Source of the DNA: Bacteroides sp. 43_108
Lineage (GTDB): Bacteria > Bacteroidota > Bacteroidia > Bacteroidales > Bacteroidaceae
DNA length: 17,953 nt
Reading direction: 5' to 3'
Assembly (NCBI GenBank): GCA_001915545.1
Contig: MNQS01000196.1
Coordinates: 1 to 17,953, forward strand
Shown piece by piece: positions 7,563-15,429 of this stretch; the first letter of the stretch is position 1; each line of letters starts with the position of its first letter. The notes below the pieces were generated by a model. It saw only the letters and a list, made by a program, of their open reading frames with translations. It was not told the DNA's origin and made no database searches. The position numbers and the translations under genes were made by a program.

Positions 7563-8660
7563 CTATTGACGAAGAAGCTGTTTCAGTATTCCCAAAGATC
7601 GAATGCGCTCCTTTCTTAAAATATCATTAACCCTTTCATAATCAATCATGCGTTCGCTTATTGAACAGTCAGCATAATCCGTAACAATTCTGTCTTGCAA
7701 CCTCGTCAGTTGCAAGATGCTCTGATTTCTGTTTCCGGTCTTATTGTTTGGCAATATCTCAATAAACTGCCTATTGAAATTCAACGCGAAGGCAGTTCCG
7801 TGGAAAGAGTCTGTTATGAAATAAGTAGAATTCTTTATGTATGACAGGAAATCAGGTAGATCAGGCAGATATATAAACTTGCCGCCCCTGCGGATTTGGT
7901 GGAAAGTGGGGGACACTCTATATAAAGGCAGTCCAACATGTTCTGCGAATCTAACTGCATATTTACTTAACGCAGGGTTATTATGAAGCTGATACACTAA
8001 AACATATTTGCCGCCCATATCTTTTTTTATCATTCTGCTCCATTCATCACCTGTAAGAAGGAGTGTTGGGTCAAGAACTTGTCCTGCACATTCAATGTCC
8101 ATCTGCCTGAGCAACCCGACAGCCGTATTTTCTCTTACAGCTATGCCTGAATATGAAGACAACAGTTTTTTGTATTCAGAAAGTATCTTTGCCGTAAAAT
8201 CAGTTCTGCCTAAACTTGCCGCATACGCTATTTTCCTTTTGTCTTTTACGAATGAGAGAAAATAAGCTTCATCATAGTGTCCGTTGAGAGTAGGTCCCCA
8301 TACTTGATCACTGCCGGTCATGAATATATCGGCATCAAGACGTTTCAGATCGTCATGTGTCCTGCATAGCTGCGTCAGTTTCAGATACTTCCTGCGCATT
8401 TCTCTGAAGTTCAGTTCAGCCTTCTTTTCTTCAGGATAACGTAAAACTATATATGCCAATTTCTTCAACGAATTACCGGACCATCTCTGCTTGTTGTTAA
8501 GGTTTGTTTTTACGGCACTAAGTCCGTGTTCGTCATCGCGTATGTAATCTATGATTTCGCATTTATGCCCTAATCGTTCCAATGTCGTTATTGTGGCTAT
8601 TGACTGCAATAAAGAACCGTAATTAGACGGAGCATGTCGGGTGATTACTTTTATATCCAT
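7563..8660 (-). CDS. Polysaccharide pyruvyl transferase family protein (copy 1)
   Basis: A 365-aa member of the polysaccharide pyruvyl transferase family (PF04230), whose characterised members transfer the enolpyruvyl group of PEP to a sugar to form a pyruvate ketal. Family landmarks are NYGSLLQ (13-19), GSDQVWGP (116-123), YAASLG (146-151), AVRE near 174-177, DPTLLL (197-202) and TDSFHGTAFA (283-292). Length is normal and the frame intact. It starts 5 bp after the FrhB-like gene's stop, so the two are surely co-translated or nearly so, and the same pairing recurs at 13168-15429. Many family members have no proven activity, so pyruvylation is the likely but unproven role. Base composition is richer in G+C than the block just upstream in transcription. 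Confidence 0.82.
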   Translation of the reverse strand: MDIKVITRHAPSNYGSLLQSIATITTLERLGHKCEIIDYIRDDEHGLSAVKTNLNNKQRWSGNSLKKLAYIVLRYPEEKKAELNFREMRRKYLKLTQLCRTHDDLKRLDADIFMTGSDQVWGPTLNGHYDEAYFLSFVKDKRKIAYAASLGRTDFTAKILSEYKKLLSSYSGIAVRENTAVGLLRQMDIECAGQVLDPTLLLTGDEWSRMIKKDMGGKYVLVYQLHNNPALSKYAVRFAEHVGLPLYRVSPTFHQIRRGGKFIYLPDLPDFLSYIKNSTYFITDSFHGTAFALNFNRQFIEILPNNKTGNRNQSILQLTRLQDRIVTDYADCSISERMIDYERVNDILRKERIRSLGILKQLLRQ

Positions 8661-8665
8661 AAACG

Positions 8666-9856
8666 TTATTTTAATATGTTATTTCGCCTGTCAGAAATTT
8701 TGCATAAAATGCGGTAGAAGAGAATCGGCATTCTTGGCAGTGTCTCAACCACAGAGCGCAAGAACTTTCTCTGGCTTTGCTCAGCCTTACCTGCCTTGAG
8801 GACAGTCTCCGTACAATTTTCGCCACGGAAGAACGGCACAAGCTGCTGTTTGCGCCAAATGTCTTTCAAGTCGAGCGCAAGTGCTACTTCTTTATATGCT
8901 TTCTGTTCTGACCTTAACGATAAGATATTATTCAACAGATTAAGTCCTTTGTCTGTGTGTACGATGACTAAGGTTTCACCCAAATCGTTTTCAGATCTTA
9001 TTTTCCAAGGGTCCATTAAGGTTATGTCCGCTCCGACATTTGTCCCGAACGAGTCACCACAAACATTGCAGCCAGGAATAGTCCACAATCTTCTACCGAA
9101 CGGAATCTGAGCTGCCCTATTCCAAGACAGTTCAGATTCGTTCACTCGAACAATTCCCGGCCATCCGTTCCCACGATAACGGATCGAGAAATTTAGATTT
9201 TCAGAGATTTCCATACCCATAATTTTAGCGAGAAATCTGGTCGAATCCAAAGTCTTCTGCTGCTTGCAAAAAATACAAATTCTGATAATCTCATTCGCCT
9301 TCCCTTTCAGTATGGTATTCATGGCCCTAAGCTGGCAGCTGGTACCGATAACAATCAGACGCTCGCACCGCTGTATTTTCTTTACCTCACGACACGCAAG
9401 TACAGAGTGGTAAACCGAGTTCGGAATGTCATCATATCGAGGTATATTCTCTTTCGTGTAAAACTCGCCTTCGGCATACGGATAACGTCCGGTCTTCCTC
9501 AACGTGTACACGCCGTCAGCCAAGTTGTTTTTCAGGCTCTCAATAATCAATGTCTTGCACACCCCGCCCGACGAGCTTTCACGCCTTATCTTGTTGTCCT
9601 TATTATACCCTAAAAAATACTTTTTAATCGAAAAGTTATTGAAATATCCATCATAACCTTCTTTCTTATTAGCAGGGCAACTTTTTACGCATCGCAGACA
9701 CCTGATGCACTTCTCGTCATCAATGACAACCTTGTGTATGCCGTTTTTCAACAACTTGAATGATATTGCCTGTTTAGGACATACTGCCTCACAAATGCCA
9801 CATTGCTGACATAGGGAATAGTTGTAGTTTATTCTATTGTCAATGTACTGGAGCAT
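8666..9856 (-). CDS. FrhB-like iron-sulfur protein of capsule loci (copy 1)
   Basis: A 396-aa protein of the coenzyme F420 hydrogenase/dehydrogenase beta-subunit superfamily. Two 4Fe-4S motifs open it: Cys16, 19, 22, 26 and Cys50, 53, 56, 60. Then come the SSSGG segment (94-98), GTSCQL (171-176), a CIFC motif (194-197), a further cysteine pair GCNVC (262-266) and the ADITLMDPW segment ending at 284. These match the N- and C-terminal FrhB/FdhB domains. Gut Bacteroidales are not known to make F420, so the redox partner is unknown. Family members recur in polysaccharide loci, often beside PPT genes as here, suggesting a role in sugar modification. The gene overlaps the GT4 stop by 17 bp and ends 5 bp before PPT copy 1. 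CIFC resembles the classical FrhB subtype, unlike copy 2. Confidence 0.82.
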   Translation of the reverse strand: MLQYIDNRINYNYSLCQQCGICEAVCPKQAISFKLLKNGIHKVVIDDEKCIRCLRCVKSCPANKKEGYDGYFNNFSIKKYFLGYNKDNKIRRESSSGGVCKTLIIESLKNNLADGVYTLRKTGRYPYAEGEFYTKENIPRYDDIPNSVYHSVLACREVKKIQRCERLIVIGTSCQLRAMNTILKGKANEIIRICIFCKQQKTLDSTRFLAKIMGMEISENLNFSIRYRGNGWPGIVRVNESELSWNRAAQIPFGRRLWTIPGCNVCGDSFGTNVGADITLMDPWKIRSENDLGETLVIVHTDKGLNLLNNILSLRSEQKAYKEVALALDLKDIWRKQQLVPFFRGENCTETVLKAGKAEQSQRKFLRSVVETLPRMPILFYRILCKISDRRNNILK

Positions 9857-10910
9857 AATCTGATTCTATAAATTCTTTGTATTTTTCTAAATATGTTTTA
9901 GCCGTAATCCGCACATTATAAAGTTCCGTAACTCTTTTATAAGCACTTTCAATCATAGAAATATTATTATGCCCTTTCAAAAAGGTTTCAATCTTATCAG
10001 CGCAGTCATTTACATCCATATTTTTGAATGAATAGCCATATTTACCATAATCTATGATTTCTAACGGCCCTTGATTTTCCGATACAAGTACGGGGATTTT
10101 CGCCGCCATAGCTTCGGCTACGGTTAGTCCAAAACCCTCATAAATAGATGGTTGTACATACAAGTCGTATTCACACAGATGAGTATAGATATACGACTGA
10201 TTTTTTGCTTCCAAGAAACTGACATATGTGGACAGTCCCAACTCATTAACAAGATTCTCCAAATACTCACGAGATTCACCTTCACCTATAAAGTCAAGGT
10301 GCAACTGAGTATGTCCACGATCTATTAATTGATGAAAAGCCTTTATTAATATATGTTGTCCTTTCTTTTCATGCATGAGCCTACTCACTTGTACGATTCT
10401 GAAAATATCAACTTGACGAGCAGTAGAGTATCTGATTTTACTCACATCAACACCATTAAGAACGACTTCTGAATTCAGACCGGTCCATTTAAAAATATCT
10501 TCTTTAACAATATTGGAAATTGCATAAACCCTTTTACATCTATATAAGTTTACAAAATTTCCTCCGTTACATACATCATGATGTGTAACACATAGCTTGC
10601 GCTCCAATGAAGATAAAAAAATGAATCTCGCAATAGATGAGTAGTGCAAGTGAATAACATCTGCATTGATTCTTTTAAGAAGTAAGTTTAGCTTAATATA
10701 ATGCAGAGGATTTTTAGAACCTTTTCGCCTTTCCAGGCAGTAGAATTTGATTTTTTCATTCAAACTTGTGCGAAGCTCATCGTTAACATTATTATTGATA
10801 ACAATCAGATGTATATTATACCCGAATCTAGCTTGCTCATTCGCAATATTACGCAGCATAGTTTCTATACCTCCAAGACCGAAGGCATAGGTGATATGGA
10901 TGATTGTCAT
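9840..10910 (-). CDS. GT4 family glycosyltransferase
   Basis: A 356-aa GT-B glycosyltransferase with an intact frame. The N-terminus HITYAFGLGGIETMLRNIANE is the glycine-rich acceptor-domain opening of GT4. In the C-terminal domain VSRLMHEKKGQ (175-185), GEGESREYLENL near 209-220 and PSIYEGFGLTVAEAMA (254-269), with the E-x7-E arrangement, mark the nucleotide-sugar site. It is cytoplasmic or membrane-peripheral and adds one sugar to the lipid-linked repeat unit; the sugar cannot be predicted. It overlaps the GT2 gene by 4 bp at its start and the FrhB-like gene by 17 bp at its end, so it is firmly in the operon. It lies in the AT-rich middle of the locus. Confidence 0.87.
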   Translation of the reverse strand: MTIIHITYAFGLGGIETMLRNIANEQARFGYNIHLIVINNNVNDELRTSLNEKIKFYCLERRKGSKNPLHYIKLNLLLKRINADVIHLHYSSIARFIFLSSLERKLCVTHHDVCNGGNFVNLYRCKRVYAISNIVKEDIFKWTGLNSEVVLNGVDVSKIRYSTARQVDIFRIVQVSRLMHEKKGQHILIKAFHQLIDRGHTQLHLDFIGEGESREYLENLVNELGLSTYVSFLEAKNQSYIYTHLCEYDLYVQPSIYEGFGLTVAEAMAAKIPVLVSENQGPLEIIDYGKYGYSFKNMDVNDCADKIETFLKGHNNISMIESAYKRVTELYNVRITAKTYLEKYKEFIESDYAPVH

Positions 10911-11845
10911 AAGTGAAATGATTTGAATCTTTTTTTCAAATTGAATAATATCTTTAGAAATTGATAGCCAATAAAGAAATTTGCTGTTGATAAAAACAGT
11001 AAATTTCTTTTATTCAATAGTTCTTTCGGAATGTTTGTATTTGGGTATAAATTAATATATTCTTTATATGTATATTCTCCAGATTTCAGTATAGACAATT
11101 TTATACCTGCTTTAAATCGGCTGAGATCAAGGTCTAAAGGAAGTATTTTCTCGATTTCTTGGATAAAAATTATACGATTTATTATATAATTTCTATTTAT
11201 TTCCCGTGTTAAAGATGATGCATCATAACAGTAATGATATAGAGCTTCATTGATGTAATTAATTGATATGTTATTTGAAAGTATTTGAGTTAAAATATAA
11301 ACATCCTCACAATAATTACATTGCTTTAGAAAAATGACATTATTGTAAAGTGATGTTTTAATCAATTTATTCCACAATGTTCCAATGAATATTCCATTAT
11401 ATATTTGTTTAAGAAAATCAAATGCATCGCAGGCATCCTTCATACCTTTCTGGTATACAAACTTATTTTTCTTATATTCTAATATATAATCGCAAACAAC
11501 CATATCCGCATTAAATTTTAATGCTATATCCATCATTCTTTCTATTTCACATTTATCAATGTAATCATCTGCATCAACATGAATTGAATATAATCCTTTC
11601 GAATGTTTAACTCCTATTTGACGGGCTATACTAACTCCTTCATTTTTTTTATGTATTACTTGTATATAATTATATTTTGTTGCATAATTATCACAAATGC
11701 TTCCTGATAAGTCTGAGCTACCGTCATCAATAATTATAACTTCAATGCTTGAATATGTCTGATGTATGATACTATCTAGGCAGCGTGTAATAGTACCTTC
11801 TGCATTGTAAACAGGAATAATAATGGATACAGTTGGATTTTTCAT
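10907..11845 (-). CDS. GT2 family glycosyltransferase
   Basis: A 312-aa GT-A glycosyltransferase. The N-terminal SIIIPVYNAEGTITRCLDSI is typical of family 2. DDGSSD (40-45) and DADDY (91-95, the DXD-like metal and nucleotide site) follow, then LWNKLIK (157-163) and CEDVYILTQ (179-187), the usual catalytic-region ED motif of capsule GT2 enzymes. The C-terminal third is basic and hydrophobic and may contact the membrane. It should transfer one sugar with inversion; the donor is unknown. Its ATG overlaps the preceding context closely (9 bp after the Wzy stop) and its end overlaps the GT4 start by 4 bp. The gene is strikingly AT-rich, like Wzy, consistent with horizontal acquisition of this block. 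Confidence 0.87.
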   Translation of the reverse strand: MKNPTVSIIIPVYNAEGTITRCLDSIIHQTYSSIEVIIIDDGSSDLSGSICDNYATKYNYIQVIHKKNEGVSIARQIGVKHSKGLYSIHVDADDYIDKCEIERMMDIALKFNADMVVCDYILEYKKNKFVYQKGMKDACDAFDFLKQIYNGIFIGTLWNKLIKTSLYNNVIFLKQCNYCEDVYILTQILSNNISINYINEALYHYCYDASSLTREINRNYIINRIIFIQEIEKILPLDLDLSRFKAGIKLSILKSGEYTYKEYINLYPNTNIPKELLNKRNLLFLSTANFFIGYQFLKILFNLKKRFKSFHL

Positions 11846-11854
11846 AGCTGCAGA

Positions 11855-13105
11855 TTATTTTTTTAAATAGATAACCATAGAAAAACAAAGGACACATAAC
11901 AAATTTGTTTGTGCCATTAAGGAAGTGTATGTATAAAATGTAGGAATAACCAACACCCTTGCGCATAAGCATAATATTATTATTTGAGGAAATGTTATTA
12001 ATCCGTTTTTTATTTTAGTTAATTTGATAGTAATTGTAGAAAACACTAAAAGAAATATTAATGTGCCTATTTTATTGAAGTCTTCAAAAATAGATCCTAT
12101 ATACGTATAAAATATATTTCCAGGTATCCCCAATTTGCTAACTGTTGCCCAATTGTCTTCAACCCCAGAGCCTTTCGTTAGTCCAAGTAAATCTTTTAAA
12201 AAAATAAATGTTGAATCGCCCCCAGTGCTTTTTTCTACATACCACATTAGAGAATTGAAATTAAGAACTCCTTCACCGGCATAAAGTCCTAGCCATATCC
12301 AAATATTTTCTATATTGCTACCTTCTGCTTCTATACTTGTAAATCTGGAAATAGAAATGAGCAATACCATACAAATTCCTAACCCAATAACAACACTTCC
12401 ATATAAAATAATTTTTTTAGTTATACAAGCATTTATATAGGGTCTCATCAAAAAAAAGCAAACAACTAAATATAAAATATTTTGCACTAATTTAGAACGC
12501 CCTCCTAATCCTAATTCATGAATCCAAAAACTTAAAATTACCATTATAAGTCCATATACGATTTTTTTTGATATTATTTTTTTTTGCAAAAAATAAAATA
12601 GTAATGGAGGGTAAATCAGCTCAAAAGAAGTCGAAATTCTATTTAATTTTCGTCCTATAAAAGAAAGGTACTCGACTCTACTATCATACATTTTTGCAGC
12701 ATAATCGGAATTAGCTATCACAGAAGGTAGATGCAACAAATTCTCCCCAAAAGGTTCAAAAGAAATGATTATTAAAAAAAGAGTAAAATAGTGTAAAAAC
12801 ACACCTTGCTTATTAGTTATAGATAGTTCTTTCCTAGGAGTGATGTCATATTTTACTATAGGCATTAAGGTTATAAGATAGCCAATGATTAAATAGAAAA
12901 ATGGAATTAGCGTCAGATTAGAATAATTACGAATAGTTCCATTTGAAACATTCCAATAAAAAGCAGAAATTATTCCTGAAAATAACAAAAAGAATAGAAT
13001 ATATAATGTGCCATTTAACTGCCACCCTTTTGTTTTAATCCAAACAAACAAAAGGAATAATAAGATCAAATTGTAAAAAACTAAAGAAATCAGTTGATAA
13101 CTCAT
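11855..13105 (-). CDS. wzy: Wzy-like O-antigen/capsule repeat-unit polymerase
   Basis: A 416-aa polytopic membrane protein with many hydrophobic helices across its length and two clearly hydrophilic stretches. The larger one, near the last third, contains EGVLNFNSLMWYVEKSTGGD and GSGVEDNWATVSK. This layout, with a large periplasmic loop between late helices, is that of Wzy polymerases, which join undecaprenyl-linked repeat units in the periplasm. Wzy proteins share little sequence, so the call rests on topology, length and its place beside wzx and glycosyltransferases; it is the only candidate in the window. I start at the ATG at 13105; a GTG at 13123 in the same frame would add six residues. 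The gene is one of the most AT-rich here. Confidence 0.78.
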   Translation of the reverse strand: MSYQLISLVFYNLILLFLLFVWIKTKGWQLNGTLYILFFLLFSGIISAFYWNVSNGTIRNYSNLTLIPFFYLIIGYLITLMPIVKYDITPRKELSITNKQGVFLHYFTLFLIIISFEPFGENLLHLPSVIANSDYAAKMYDSRVEYLSFIGRKLNRISTSFELIYPPLLFYFLQKKIISKKIVYGLIMVILSFWIHELGLGGRSKLVQNILYLVVCFFLMRPYINACITKKIILYGSVVIGLGICMVLLISISRFTSIEAEGSNIENIWIWLGLYAGEGVLNFNSLMWYVEKSTGGDSTFIFLKDLLGLTKGSGVEDNWATVSKLGIPGNIFYTYIGSIFEDFNKIGTLIFLLVFSTITIKLTKIKNGLITFPQIIILCLCARVLVIPTFYTYTSLMAQTNLLCVLCFSMVIYLKK

Positions 13106-13167
13106 TGTATATAATAGGTACACTTAAACGTTTTTACTACTGTTTATAAAAGATATGATTAAACGAT

Positions 13168-14277
13168 TTAATCATCATTTATATTAGCTTGAATGAAATT
13201 CAATCCACATTTACAATAATATGCAACATTTTCTTCTATTAAATTGTAATCAATAATCCTTTGATCTATTTCGAATGAAGAAACGATTTTGTTTTTCAGT
13301 CTTATTTCATCATGTAACGTAGAGATTCTTGTATCACTTGAATTTATTCCATAATGAACAAAGTTTTTTCGGTAAATCACAGAAAACATATTACCATGAA
13401 ATGTGTTTGTTACGATAAACGAAGCATGATGAAACAGCCATAAAAATTGTTGTGGAGAAACATTCATTAATCTATAATCAACATCTTTATGCATTAATGC
13501 GTTCAAGTCTCTATCATTGCAAATTTGTACAGTTGGCAAATTTAAAGAAACAGCAACCTGATGCGCAAAATTTATCGTCTCTTTCGGTCTTTTTATTGTA
13601 TAAATCAATAAATAATTATCAGGTAATCCTTTATATGGTTTTTCTATTTCTGACCACTCTGAGGCATTTAATAAAAAAGTAGGATCCGGATTAATCTCTG
13701 ATACTAATCCCAATTCTTCTTTAATATATTCCTGCATAAATCGCTCCCTTACACCGATTGATTTCAAGTTTTGCAAATACTTTTTAAACAGTTCAGGATT
13801 TTCATCACCAAATCTGACCGAACCGGAACTCGCAGCGTATGAGAATTTACAAGTAGTCGTGCCAAAATCAAGATAATATATAGGGTCGTTTTCACCAGAT
13901 GCCTTTGGATTCCAAATTTGATCCGAGCCACAAACTAAAATATCATAGATATCCGGTATATCATTTTTATCTTTTACCCTTTTGGATTTTTTCAGCACAT
14001 TTTCAATAAAATCAGAGAATACCTGTTCCCGTTTTTTCCCAAAACTGAATAAGCCACGCAATACCAATTCTCGCAAATTCCATTTCCAGTTTTTATACGT
14101 AGACCATAGTCTCCACTCATACATATCTGTTGTTCTGGGATGGCGAAAATCTATCAGTTCTGCATCAAGTCCCATTTTCTGCATGACTCTTACCATGGCA
14201 TAAGCCTGTAGAACAGAGCCGTAATTATGTGAGCTATGAAATGTAACGATACCACATTTCTTTTTTCTATTTCCCAT
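13168..14277 (-). CDS. Polysaccharide pyruvyl transferase family protein (copy 2)
   Basis: A 369-aa member of PF04230. Landmarks are NYGSVLQ (18-24), GSDQIWNP (117-124), YAASSG (147-152), GVRE near 175-178, DPTFLL (198-203) and TNTFHGNMFS (290-299). The same skeleton as copy 1 is present but the sequences differ over most of their length, and the last motif is TNTFHG rather than TDSFHG, so they are old paralogues and not a recent duplication. Probable role: adding a pyruvate ketal to a second sugar, or a related modification. It starts 12 bp after the second FrhB-like gene, repeating the FrhB-PPT order seen at 9856-7563. The N-terminal MGNRKKKCG precedes the conserved strand by only a few residues, so the start is plausible. 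Confidence 0.82.
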   Translation of the reverse strand: MGNRKKKCGIVTFHSSHNYGSVLQAYAMVRVMQKMGLDAELIDFRHPRTTDMYEWRLWSTYKNWKWNLRELVLRGLFSFGKKREQVFSDFIENVLKKSKRVKDKNDIPDIYDILVCGSDQIWNPKASGENDPIYYLDFGTTTCKFSYAASSGSVRFGDENPELFKKYLQNLKSIGVRERFMQEYIKEELGLVSEINPDPTFLLNASEWSEIEKPYKGLPDNYLLIYTIKRPKETINFAHQVAVSLNLPTVQICNDRDLNALMHKDVDYRLMNVSPQQFLWLFHHASFIVTNTFHGNMFSVIYRKNFVHYGINSSDTRISTLHDEIRLKNKIVSSFEIDQRIIDYNLIEENVAYYCKCGLNFIQANINDD

Positions 14278-14289
14278 ATTATAATGCTA

Positions 14290-15429
14290 CTATCTTATTA
14301 TTTTTCTAATCTTATATTTTACAATCTTATCACAAACACATAGTTTGTAGGCAGCATCTACTCCTATGTATTTATGGATTCTTCTAAAAAACTTTATTCT
14401 TAGATTTTTCTTTTTGGGAAATCTGAGCTGGTCATTACCGTTTATGGCTTCCGTAACTGGACGTTCGTAAATATTCAGCTTATCCTTTACAATCGAAATG
14501 AGTCTTTTACCTTTTTCTGTAAGAGGAAGAACACAGGAAATGCCATACGGATGTTTGGGAATATAATTATCGTCAGTTTCATTACCCAATCCCCAAAAAT
14601 CTCCGATAGTTATATCAGATACTCTTTCCGGTTTGGCATAATGACAATTAAAACAACTGTCTCGATAGGTAAAACCGTCAATAAAAGTGTTATAATATAA
14701 ATCTTCATAACGGTGTGTCCATAGATCTCCGGACTTATAAATCAACCTATCATCATTATATACACATAGACTAAAAGCTTCAAATAACCGAAAACCAATG
14801 CTAGAAACTTTATCTGCTTTTATTTTGAGAGTATTTGCTATATAGTCAACCAACCATTTATTTGAAGGCACCCCATGACAAATAAGGTCTACCAAGAAAA
14901 GATTATCAGGTTGTTCCTCATACATTCGCTTGACAGCTGTCACTTGACAAGGTGTCCCGATAAATAATACGTTTGTTCCATCTTTTACATCTTGTCTAAT
15001 TTGTGACAGGACATCAACGATACTGCTTTGCACATATTTAGAGCCTTTCAATTTATATGCATCTTTAAGATTATCTATGCGGATATGCTTAATTTCAATG
15101 CCCGGTATTACAGTGCATCCATAAACGATACCTACATTGGCTAAAAAATAATGAGTCAATACAGAAGCCATACCGCCGGAAGTGCTGCTTCTATAGTCTT
15201 CTTCGTCTTTCGACCATGCGGCGTATGCCACTGACGGATACAGACATACCGTATCATGCAACGATGGGCATGCTTTTTGACAAAGCCCACAATCAATGCA
15301 TTTCTTCTGATCAACGGACGGATAAAGATGTCCCAATTCTTCAGCAACCAGGGATATGCTATGTTTGGGACACCTTGCGGCGCACAGTCCACATCCCGTA
15401 CATAACTCTTTCTCACAAATCAATTTCAT
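14290..15429 (-). CDS. FrhB-like iron-sulfur protein of capsule loci (copy 2)
   Basis: A 379-aa protein of the F420 hydrogenase/dehydrogenase beta-subunit superfamily. Two 4Fe-4S motifs are at Cys10, 13, 16, 20 and Cys44, 47, 50, 54. Then follow SSTSGG (81-86), GTPCQ (158-162), CHGVPS (184-189), CFNCHYA (259-265) and ITIGDFWG (273-280). The CHGVPS and GDFWG motifs define a subtype different from copy 1. Cofactor and electron partner are unknown; flavin binding is typical of the superfamily. It overlaps wzx by 4 bp (ATGA) and is followed 12 bp later by PPT copy 2. A lysine/arginine-rich C-terminus (KYKIRKIIR) could favour membrane contact. The pairing with PPT suggests it acts in the same sugar modification, which is inference. 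Confidence 0.82.
   Translation of the reverse strand: MKLICEKELCTGCGLCAARCPKHSISLVAEELGHLYPSVDQKKCIDCGLCQKACPSLHDTVCLYPSVAYAAWSKDEEDYRSSTSGGMASVLTHYFLANVGIVYGCTVIPGIEIKHIRIDNLKDAYKLKGSKYVQSSIVDVLSQIRQDVKDGTNVLFIGTPCQVTAVKRMYEEQPDNLFLVDLICHGVPSNKWLVDYIANTLKIKADKVSSIGFRLFEAFSLCVYNDDRLIYKSGDLWTHRYEDLYYNTFIDGFTYRDSCFNCHYAKPERVSDITIGDFWGLGNETDDNYIPKHPYGISCVLPLTEKGKRLISIVKDKLNIYERPVTEAINGNDQLRFPKKKNLRIKFFRRIHKYIGVDAAYKLCVCDKIVKYKIRKIIR

Noticed and set aside
11772..11972. Minus-strand frame of 66 codons spanning the GT2/wzy boundary
   Set aside because: It overlaps the conserved GT2 N-terminus and the wzy C-terminus in a different frame and has no independent support.
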